Assembly (NCBI RefSeq): GCF_028453695.1
Contig: NC_135773.1
Coordinates: 15,438,001 to 15,502,000 of the forward strand
Direction of reading: 5' to 3'
Length of the DNA: 64,000 bases
Source: Augochlora pura
Taxonomy: Eukaryota > Arthropoda > Insecta > Hymenoptera > Halictidae
In this document: one piece after another, positions 55,675 through 64,000 of the stretch
Layout: every line of letters starts with the position of its first letter
How positions within the stretch are numbered: position 1 is the first letter of the stretch
Notes under the pieces: generated by a model
Seen by the model: the letters and a program-made list of their open reading frames with translations, nothing else
Told to the model about the DNA's origin: nothing
Databases searched by the model: none
Translations under genes and position numbers: made by a program

Positions 55675-55940
55675 TCGACAATTACTCGAATAATTTAACA
55701 ATCTGTGTTCGAATAATTCGTTTGAATAAAAAACAAAGAATTATATAGTTACACTGCAGTAGAAGCGAAAATGAATTATAAAAATTAACTTCGAAGAAAT
55801 TAATCGATAAACTATGAAAAGATACCATATTTTATAAATTTTTATTGTTATTCTTATTCGAATTCTTATTCGAACGACAAATAATTTTTTCTTGAATTAT
55901 TATTCGCATAAAAGCTGGTTCGAATACATTTTTATTTAGT
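55675..55940. repeat. TTCGAAT-type array (block 6, short)
   Basis: ACTCGAATAATTTAAC, TTCGAATAATTCG and CTTATTCGAATTCTTATTCG recur, interrupted by unique AT-rich DNA. Confidence 0.6.
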
Positions 55941-55997
55941 TATAGTTTAATGTCCAATAGAGTTTCATTTGTTAATCCCGATCTTGCATCTGTTATC

Positions 55998-56060
55998 AAT
56001 ATACAGGGTGTCTCAGCTAAAGGAAGCCACCTAAGTATCTCCTTTATTGTTAATGGTAAA
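55998..56060 (+). mobile_element. Transposon-terminus-like TACAGGGTGTCTCAGC
   Basis: TATACAGGGTGTCTCAGCTA, followed by AAGGAAGCCACC, resembles ends of insect DNA elements as I recall them. No partner end within 1 kb and no transposase. Confidence 0.4.
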
Positions 56061-56475
56061 AAATAGATTTAAATTATAATTTCAATGGTATCGAAGTCGA
56101 ATGGAATACTATAAAAGAAAAATTTTTTTATCCGATTATGTCTTTATAGTTTCTTCGAAGTCATCGCTACTTTTTATCAGAAAAACTTACATTTTTTATT
56201 CCATCTTTTAGCGCCTGAAAAAATACACATAATATGCCAAAACAACTCTACAACCAAGAACATTGCAAACGATTCCTAGTTTATTACGTATAAAATACGC
56301 GTAAAACTTTGCTGATTTCTCTGGTTAGTGACACTGAAAGACTGACTCGGCAAACTGAAATTTGTTCTGACCCTACCCTGGTCTCACATTGAAAATTTAC
56401 ATTATATGGAAGATAAGAGTTCATTTCTAAAAGCCAGAGAAACCTTGAGCAATATTCGTAACAAACTCTAAATAG
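56061..56475. other. AT-rich spacer
   Basis: The minus frame 56284-56547 shows no domain. Nothing else. Confidence 0.4.
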
Positions 56476-56479
56476 TCTA

Positions 56480-57310
56480 GCCGAGATGAGTATAGCCAAC
56501 CTAAGTGGCGCGCCGCAAACAAACATAATCGGTCTTGCGGATTGCACACGCGGCCTTAAAGCAACGTCCGCATAAAACGTCCCGTTAGTTAACCGTCGAA
56601 CGTCCGCGTCAATTAATTAGCAGATACTAAGCGCAGCTAACAGAGCCCGGATGATCGAGGCTCGGAATCGGATCGCCGGATCCTTACTCCGCCAGTCTAA
56701 CGGCGGCGATATCCATCTTCGAAACGAGCCGCGGCATTAACAACTCGGATGTCGCGTGCAGATATTGCGGGAGGATCAGTCGGGCCTGGGTGGACGCGCA
56801 ACGGGACGCGCCGCGGCGGATGGCCAAGAGAGCAACGTTTCTAATTAAATGTCCGGACACGGGTATCATAAAGGCGATTCGTGTGAGCGACATCACCCGC
56901 GCAATTGATGGTCGTCCGGCGGACATTCTTTGCATAGTGGAGGCCGCGTGTCGCGTTTCAATTAATACGGACGCTGCACTAGTGGCAATTTTCTGGACAA
57001 ACGATCCGACTGCGCGAGCCTGTCTCTCGCTGTGTCTCGGCTGCTTAGCTGTTTAGTATACCGATTCATCGGGCAGCGCCCGTTCCCGATGACCTCTCCC
57101 TTCGCGGACGAGTTTTCCGTATCCGCTGATAATTGAGGCGACGCGAGCTCTATGGACGGCCCTGGTCATTATGCCGTTCGCGCATCGAAGGTGTTGTCAA
57201 GTTGCGGATAGAGTTCACGGTTTCTCGATATTTATGTGCGGTATCGAGAAGAAAAGCGAGACTACTCGCTTGTTAAACCACTGTGTCGCTCTCTTCAAAT
57301 TGTGTACTCT
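56480..57310. promoter_or_regulatory. GC-rich island 25, enhancer-like
   Basis: Unique CpG-rich DNA with GTCAATTAATTAGC (56608), TCTAATTAAATG (56839) and TTTCAATTAATACG (56957) homeodomain-type cores, evenly spread. Opposed frames 56684-56935 and 56790-57056 have no domain. Candidate cis-regulatory module, inferred. Confidence 0.35.
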
Positions 57311-57311
57311 A

Positions 57312-57990
57312 GTGGGCGTGACTTTGTGGCCATTGACTCTGCAGGGACTTGTCGGTGTCTCATAGAGACAATCGTTCGTGCTTGACTATGCATTTCTCTC
57401 GAGAATGATGTTTCTAGATGGATGATGTAAGAGGAGGAAATAAAAGACGGAACACCTTACATTCCTGATGCGAAACACAGTTTGTGGGCGGGGTTTCGCG
57501 GCCCTTGGCTTACAGTAGCTTACAGAGACAATCGTTTGCATTCGACTATGCGTTTCTTTCGAAAATGATATTTCGAGATGGTTGATGTAAGAGAAGGAAA
57601 TCAAAGACAGAACACCTTGCTTTTCAGATGTGGAACATTGTTTATGGGCGGGGTCTCGTGACCCTTGGCTTCAACAGTGGCTTATAGATACAATCGCTGA
57701 TGTTCGACAATGCATTTCTTTCGAGAATAATGTTTCTGAACGCAGGATGTAGACGAAGTAATTAGAAGACGAGATACCTAGTCCACATCTGATGTAGTGC
57801 ACTGTCTGTGGGCGTGGTCTCATGGCTCTTGCAGTAGCTAGAACATTATCTTCTAGAGTTACTTGTAGATGCTCGACTCTATATTCCTTTGGAGAGTGAT
57901 GTTCGTGCACGAATGATGTTACAGAAAATAGTGTAGGGTTGTTCAGAAAGTAATTGTAAAGTCAACTATAAGTGGGCGTGGTTTCGTAGC
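57312..57990. repeat. 160-172 bp tandem repeat with GTGGGCGKGG box
   Basis: The box GTGGGCGTGG or GTGGGCGGGG starts at 57312, 57484, 57644 (ATGGGCG), 57808 and 57972, i.e. every 160-172 bp. Each unit also keeps TTTCTTTCGAGAATGATGTT and GACAATCGTT phrases. Four diverged full units. The GC-box-like core is better kept than much of the unit. Confidence 0.85.
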
Positions 57991-58009
57991 CCCCAGTTCT
58001 AACGGAGCC

Positions 58010-58425
58010 GATGTCCAGCAGCATCAAACACCTCGAACATTGCTCTACTTCATCAGACTCTATGTATTTACTATATCTATATCTATATTTACCACTTACT
58101 ACTGTCAATATTGTTACTGTTATTAGCATCACTATTATTCTAATTATTATTGTTATTACACACTCGAACTTGTTTACTCGCCATTATTGCACTATTTTCA
58201 ACAAAGTGTTCCTTTTACACAAAAGATGAACTAAATAACTGGATACTAGAATATTTAACACTAAACATACTAGACAATAGAATCGACTGTCTAAGCATTG
58301 CTTTAAAAACCTGACAAGAGCCGATTTATCTAGATAAGTAGCTTTGCAGTACAATGATACAACTTATTCAATAAATTTCCGCGGATGTGTCTTTATAATT
58401 TGTGTAATTGTAAAATGAGAAACGG
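58010..58425. other. AT-rich spacer
   Basis: Includes low-complexity ATCTATATCTATATTT and ATTATTCTAATTATTATTG. No gene. Confidence 0.4.
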
Positions 58426-58429
58426 GTTA

Positions 58430-58990
58430 TTCAACCGCGGTAGATTTAATGTCAATTGTGACCTCGTGGAGCAGTAGATCAAGGTCAGAACGAAGGCGTC
58501 GGATCAGAAGAAAACCGTCCTGCTGGCGTACAGCCTCCCGGAGCAATTTTCTGGGAACGATAAGCAACGCGGGTGAGTCGGCGGAGCCGATTCTGTTGAG
58601 AGTCACTGTCGGATTTGTAATAAGTGCATGCGGAGCGGTACAGATGCGTCGCTCGTACTGGTCCCGTTTGCGCGGCCGCTCGCTCGCGCGCGCGTTCGCC
58701 TCGCCTCGCCTCGCCTCGCCTCGCGTTGCGTCGAATCCCGGCGTACGTACCACCGTGAAACCATGATGACGCAACGACGAAGTGTTCGTGGATGTTGGGA
58801 GAGCGCGGGCGACGTGTCACGAATGTGCCTGTGTAAAAGCTCCGCTGCCAGCTGCACGGTAGTCACCGCGTTAGGTCGCGCTCGCGACCATGTCGGAGCT
58901 GCGTTATATTTTTACTCGTCGGTGAAAGTTCGTTGCGACGTCTCTACGTCGCTCCAGGAATGTCGAGAAATGCTCGATTGATTGTTAAAA
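58430..58990. promoter_or_regulatory. GC-rich island 26 with CCTCG pentamers
   Basis: CpG-rich block with five CCTCG units at 58705-58731 after alternating GC. Frames on both strands (58427-58774 and 58485-58820 minus, 58449-58766 and 58628-58981 plus) overlap and have no domain. Confidence 0.3.
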
Positions 58991-59031
58991 AATTATTTGG
59001 TCAGGTTATGTCATCAGGGTGTATCAACAGA

Positions 59032-59237
59032 GATTGGGATGACCGGCGGAATTTAGGGTTACCGTTAGAAATTGGGTCTGTCGGTGGAGTCAGAGATATC
59101 GTAAGCAATTAGGACTATCATTGGACATTGGGGTTACTACCAGAAATTGGGATCATTGTTAGATTTAGGGTTACCATGAAGACCATCGGTCGCATTTAGG
59201 ACTACTATAAGAAATCAGGGCTATTACCAGAACTGTG
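59032..59237. repeat. 19-bp minisatellite, about ten units
   Basis: Units of 19 bp alternate between GATTGGGATGACCGGCGGA-like and ATTTAGGGTTACCGTTAGA-like forms for about 200 bp. The TTAGGGTTA phrase is incidental; this is not a telomere repeat. Confidence 0.85.
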
Positions 59238-59750
59238 AAATTTCGATAGATGTATATCGCTTTAGGGTTAACGATTTTATGCTTTTTCTAAGAAAACTGT
59301 GAATGAAGTTACGGCTTGACAATTAAAGTAGTTTGCCAAAGGAAGTCTTTTATCGATTGAAACAAGAAGTGCGTTTGCTGAATATGAATTATAAATCTAT
59401 GATTTACATCTTCTGAACAGAAGTGTAGGAACAGAGTTTTTTGTTTACTTATCGTCCTATGGGTGGGTTATAGACCTATATTATACTATCATAAAAAACG
59501 GGTAGTGAAGTACAAGTTTACAATAAAATGTTAGCATATAGATTAGATCACATTGGTGATTTCTGTTACAATTTCTGCACAAAGCGATTATGGACTTTTC
59601 GTTAGAAAACACGCCGAAGATGTGTACGAAGAGATGCGCGCCACCTTGTTTAGAAAATGCATCAGATTATATAAAATATAAATGCTATAGATTAGAGAAA
59701 CTATTTCGGATTTCAAGTTAGAGAAGACTCCGACTGCAAACGGTTATTTC
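59238..59750. other. AT-rich spacer
   Basis: Nothing recognised. Confidence 0.4.
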
Positions 59751-59751
59751 A

Positions 59752-60297
59752 TTAGCATTCCTTACCCTACGACTCCTTTCACGCTATGTTGATTAGCTCT
59801 TATTTGTTCTTAATATTTTCCATAATAGGACCAACTTTTTGTTTCTTTTATTGTTTTTATTTACTTTCGTTTCTAGATTTCTATAACAGGAAAATTAAAT
59901 TTTATTTCGATTTAGAAGAATGTCCCTAATACATATTTGTATATTATAGGAAATAATCGATTGTTGTTCGCTTAATTTTAAATCAATTAAATTTTAATTT
60001 TTACCAAACAGAGATAATTTTACCCAGAAATTGTATAATAATAGCCATATCATTTCTACAGATAGTGTCAAACATTTTCTGAGTGGCAGTACAAAAAATT
60101 ACCGGATGAATATGTGTTATTAGGGTCAGATAATTTTTGCTTCTTCCACTGTCTTTATATTTACTTCCGTATCTAGATCTTGATGACAGAAGAATTCAAT
60201 TTGATTTCGATGTAGAAGAAAGTAATAATATTTATATTCAGTACATCATGGAATCTTTGTTGCGTGTCCGACCCGTTATTATAGCGCAAGATGTTAA
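59752..60297. mobile_element. TTAA-type MITE, family B long form with internal duplication
   Basis: The left part CTACGACTCCTTTCACGCTA matches the start of 23140-23651. The right end TATAGCGCAAGATGTTAA resembles the complement of TTAACCCCTTGCGCTA. The family core occurs twice (about 59828-59932 and 60127-60230), so the element contains a tandem or nested copy of its own middle. Confidence 0.6.
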
Positions 60298-60634
60298 TCA
60301 GCTGTTCGAGGCGCGTGAAGTACGAATCGAATTCGACTTGGATAAAATCGTCGCGGCCGAGGACGCGGGAGCGAAAAAAATCGATAGGAAGACGACGTTG
60401 ATTCGGTCGGCGAAGTGCCGCCTTGCAGACCGCTATGCGGTGGCACGATACGGGCGGTGTTAAAGCGAGTAGGAGAGCGGGCAAAGCTCCGATCGGGCCG
60501 CGAATCAGCGTCGAAGTCGGCCTCATAGTCGGGACGAAGCCGGCCTCGGGACGGTTCGGGTTCGGTGCACGAGCTTAACCGAACACCGGGTGTCCTATGT
60601 GTGCGCGACGTTTCTGGTGTGGCGTGGTCACGAC

Positions 60635-60895
60635 GGCGGGTCGGTTCGCGGGTCATTCGGGTCGCGTCGCGTTGGGTTGAGGCGAGTCGTGCCGGGTCGG
60701 GCCGACTCGGGCCGGGTCGACTGCGATACGACACGACACGGCGCGACGCGACGCGACACGAGACGAGACGATACGAGACGAGACGACACGAGACGCGGCG
60801 AGAGAGGCGAGAGAGGCGAGGTGAGACTAGACGATGCGAGGCGAGGCCAGTCGAGCCGAGCCGAGCCGAATCGACGAGCCGAGCGAGAGGAGAGT
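60635..60895. repeat. GC-rich pentanucleotide-period tract
   Basis: About 50 consecutive pentamers in which CG or GG keeps the same phase: GGGTC/GCGTC types first, then GACAC/GAGAC, then GGCGA, then GCCGA. The dominant unit drifts along the tract. Confidence 0.85.
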
Positions 60896-62064
60896 CAGTG
60901 GCTGGCGACTCGTCGGGGCGTCAGGTTCTCTGTGTGGGGCTTGTTGTCGTTTCGCGCTCCCAGTTGGCCACGTGCGCAGCGTGACAGCTTTAGGAGACGT
61001 CGCCAGGCTGCGACGATCGCGAGAGCTTCCTCTTCCGATCTCGTTCCGTGGTCAATCGCCTTTCCAAGGAGACTTTGGATTTCGGGATCGAGCCCGATTA
61101 TCGAGTTTCGTATTGACAGTTCGACATTGATTCGCGAGAGCCTCCGCGTGACACACGCGCGCGTCTGCCGAGATCGTACAGTGTGTTGTGATCGTTCAGA
61201 GTGACGTCTCCGTCGAATGACAAGCGACGGTTGAGACGAGCAATCGTGTTCGCCGAAAGAAGCTCGGAGGTGTGCTACTTGTTGGATTACTTAAGAAGCA
61301 GCGATATTTGCGATGGGTGCCCTGGATGATTATCGGCGTGGAGACTTTTGTTAAAAAAGCCCTTATCCGAACAACGCGAGAACGCTCTGGAGAGCCGCGA
61401 TGCAACCGGCTCGAGAGTCCGTCTGGAATCGCGAACAGAAGCTCGGCAACCGGGTGCCGCAATTCCCAGCAGCTCCGAAGTAACGGCAGTCCGGTTTGAA
61501 GGTACCCGATGGTAGTCAGCGGCGATTGCGAGCGAGCAACGTCATGCGAGTGTAATAAGTGGACCGCGGCCAGGCGAGCACGTAATGCGGGTGAATTAGT
61601 CTCGCGGCATCCGCGACAAGAAGCTGAATAATTGCGACCGGAAGAACGAGGAAGCGGTCGCGGAAGGAGTCGGCAGGCGGCTGCGGCGACGGCGGCGGCG
61701 GCGGCAGCCACGCATTCGCGGAACGGGGCCCGACCGTGGACACGAGCGATACGCGTCCGCGGCGAGAGGGCAGGGACGGAGGGAAGAGGAGCGGATAAGC
61801 GGATAGAGGAAACCGGCGAGAAGCGAGACAGATCGCGGAGAAACCGGGAAGGGAGCCTCGAAGAGCAGCGAAGAAAGGAGAGAACGATCCCACAGGGAGT
61901 GGGAATAGAGCGGGGATAAAGAGAGAGAGAGAGAAAGAGATTTCTGGGCACGCGCACTCCACCTGCTAGCGTGTAGTGGCACGCGCCATACCCACCCCTC
62001 CCTCCTGGACGTTGCTCCCTCCTCCACCCCCCACCTCCACTGCCTCCTCCTCCACCTCCGCCGC

Positions 62065-62130
62065 TTTCCACCCGCGTCCCCGGCCCTCCCCGTCCCGTCC
62101 CGCCCCGCCCCGCCCCGCCCCGCCCTGCCG
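62065..62130 (-). other. Potential G-quadruplex tract (minus strand)
   Basis: CCCCG pentamers on the plus strand (62099-62125) preceded by CCC runs give at least six G-runs with one- to three-base loops on the minus strand. Confidence 0.75.
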
Positions 62131-63851
62131 AGAGGCCCCCTTCGGTGTCGCCTTCTGGCTCTACCGCGGCCACCGCCACCGATTCTTCCCTCTCCCGCCG
62201 GCATCCCGCTACCCGCGTCCCCATTCCACGGAGGCTCTCCTCCCGCGGGAATCCCCCTCCTGGTACTCCCCTCACGCGTGCCGCGCGGCTCCGAGACCGA
62301 GACCGAGACCGGGACGCGCGGGAGTCAATCGCTCGCGGACTCCGACAGGACGAGCACCGCCTTCGGGATCCTCGCTCTCTTTCGTCTCCTACTCTTCGCG
62401 CACGCTGTCGCTTCCCTCTGACAAACACACACACTGTCTCGGTCGATCGGTCGGTCCGGTCCGGTCCGCCTTTTGCTGCTCTTCTTCCGTTTCTTTCTTT
62501 TTCTCTCTGTCCGACCGCAAAATTGCAGGCCGAGCCGAGCGAGTAGTCCGAAGCTCGCTCGCTCGCGGGAATGGTGGTGACGCGAGAGTGGCGAATTCGT
62601 AGAGCAGCAGCAGCAGCAGCAGCAACAGCGAGCCTGTGAGAGCAGATTTCACCGGTGGAGCACGCGTGAGATCCGGCCGAGTGCGGAGACGAGTGAGAGG
62701 CAGCACGGAGGCGTCGCCGTACGAGAGGACCCGTTCCCGGCCGATGTTCGCGTATGAAAAGATCCGGTCGTCCTCCTCCGCCTCTTCCTCCTCTTGTTTC
62801 CGGCGCGCGGCCGCTGACAGCGGGCCAACGCGGCGCCGGCAGGCCCTGTGAGCTCCAGAGGGCCCAGCTCCTCGGTCAGGACGAGGACGCGGACGCGGAC
62901 GCGGACGACGACGGGGACGAAGAGGGACACGGGAAAGGGAACGACGAACGCGAACGCAAACGGCGAACGAAGAACGACGAACGACGAAGGAAACCAAGGC
63001 AGAAGGAAAACCGAACCACCGCGGGCCATCGAGTGGGGGATTGACGCGTGCTACTACCGCCGTTACTTCCATCGCAAACGAAAATAGTCTTCGCTACCAC
63101 GCCGGTGAAAGAGAGAGAGGGGGCGAGAGAACAGAGGGAAGGAGGACAACGCCGGCGGAGAAAGAGAGGCGGAACAAAGTTATCGTAATACACATACACG
63201 CGCGCACGTGTGCCCGCACGTACAGCCGAGGCGAGCCGAGCCGAGCGATACACAGTGGTGTGGTGTGCCGGTGCTGCAACTCCCGTCGTCTCTTCGTCTC
63301 CTCGTCTCTGTTGGTCGAGTGACGGATCGGGGAACGCGTGTGTGATCGAGATTGCTCACCGACCGAAATACGTCCGCGGAACCAGCAGGAAAGTTCGCGA
63401 TAGTTCGAGAAACGGTGGACCGTAAGTGTGTGCGCCGTTCGACGACCGAGGCTCCAGGCCCTAACTCGACGACGCATCCCTCGTTCGTCGCCGTCTCCTC
63501 TCGAAGCAGGCTCGATCTCGAGTCTCTCGGCGAGAGAGTTCCTCTGCCGGCGAGTGCCGACTCGCCGCTCTCTCATCGTAGTCGTCATAGTCGTCATCGT
63601 CGTCGTCGTCGTCGTCCTGCACGCGTGTTTCGAGCGTTGGTTCGCGAACCACCTGTTGACGATTTACGAGGGAAAATCGAGTGGTGCGGATCCGACGCGG
63701 CGGCTCGCGCCGAAACTGATCGCGGCGGAGCTCCGGAAATCGGGAGACGCGTCGCGATCGGAGACGGAAGGAAGAGAGGGAGTAGTCGGAATGACGCCGA
63801 GCAAACGGCGGCGGAGCGTCGCGGGAACGTGCGCGCGAGTGGCCCGTTGAG

Positions 63852-63947
63852 ATGCAAATTCGAGAGCTGTTTTCGGAGGAAGTCGGTGTTAAGTATGCGA
63901 GCGGCGAGCGCGGTCAGCGCCGGCCCGAGGACTATTTTTCTGTGTGA
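63852..63947 (+). other. Possible upstream open reading frame
   Basis: An ATG at 63852 opens a 31-codon frame beginning MQIRELFSEEVGVKYASGER and ending at a TGA at 63945-63947. If the region is a leader on the plus strand, this would be a uORF. It has no recognised domain. Confidence 0.15.
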
Positions 63948-64000
63948 GCGTGTTGTTCAGACGCTGTTAACGCTTATCGGTGGCGCGCATCGCTAGAGGG

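Larger units (their letters stand above)
60300..64000. promoter_or_regulatory. GC-rich region 27: possible promoter and 5' leader
   Basis: The strongest and longest GC/CpG-rich block, open at the right edge. It holds a pentamer tract, GGC, CAG (62602-62628) and CGT (63596-63617) triplet runs, GA/CT tracts and C-rich runs. Frames of up to 412 codons (61196-62434 minus), 208, 204, 227 and 214 codons overlap on both strands and are R/S/P-rich with no domain, so I call none coding. A GTAAGT at 63423 (after GGACC) is a possible donor ending a non-coding first exon on the plus strand. The region could be the first exon and promoter of a gene to the right. Confidence 0.4.

Noticed and set aside
59032..59237. 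Telomere-like TTAGGGTTA phrases
   Set aside because: The unit is 19 bp, not TTAGG, and the phrase appears in only a few units of a degenerate array.
61196..62434. 412-codon minus-strand open frame, the longest in the window
   Set aside because: It lies in extremely GC-rich DNA where stop codons are rare, overlaps long frames on the other strand and in other phases, and reads as R/S/G/P-rich low-complexity with no domain.
63352..63996. 214-codon frame reaching the right edge
   Set aside because: A possible first coding exon was considered, but the peptide is R/S/A-rich, has no domain and overlaps a 140-codon frame in another phase. A leader is more likely.

Overview
The window looks like insect nuclear DNA, most likely from a hymenopteran (bee, wasp or ant). 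The clues are an AT-rich background cut by CpG-rich blocks with no CpG depletion, DD34D mariner and piggyBac relics, and very many TTAA-bounded miniature elements. The species call is inference. I found no protein-coding gene I can defend. The longer open frames lie in GC-rich or simple-repeat DNA, overlap each other on both strands and show no domain. The only recognisable proteins are broken transposases.

Layout. AT-rich stretches alternate with about 27 GC-rich islands of 0.3-1.5 kb, many holding long CT/GA runs. In the AT-rich parts sit two mariner copies (17.5-18.5 kb, twice deleted; 34.1-35.3 kb, full length but with stops and a frameshift), a degraded Tc1/mariner-superfamily transposase (9.0-9.7 kb), an internally deleted piggyBac (10.8-11.7 kb), piggyBac tail relics (26.8-27.3 and 42.7-42.9 kb), a Tc1-type element with piggyBac material inside it (42.1-43.1 kb), TA-flanked MITEs (16.2 and 51.4 kb), a foldback element (20.3-20.6 kb) and a dozen or more TTAA-flanked miniature elements. 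Several are nested, and the piggyBac at 10.8 kb can be compared with an unfilled copy of its target at 26.8-27.3 kb.

Tandem repeats are the other main component: seven blocks of a degenerate TTCGAATAATTC-like repeat, and minisatellites with periods of 19, 20-21, 23, 26, 27, about 42, about 53 and 160-172 bp. A GC-rich tract with 5-bp period lies at 60.6-60.9 kb.

The last 3.7 kb (60.3-64.0 kb) is strongly GC-rich and fits the promoter or long 5' leader of a gene that continues to the right. At 43.94 kb a branch-point-like motif, pyrimidine tract and CAG join directly to GTAAGT. This has the form of a recursive splice site on the plus strand, and would mean part of the window is a long intron. 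Taken together, the window reads as the regulatory or intronic neighbourhood of a long gene, heavily colonised by cut-and-paste DNA transposons. No clearly new multi-gene system was found.
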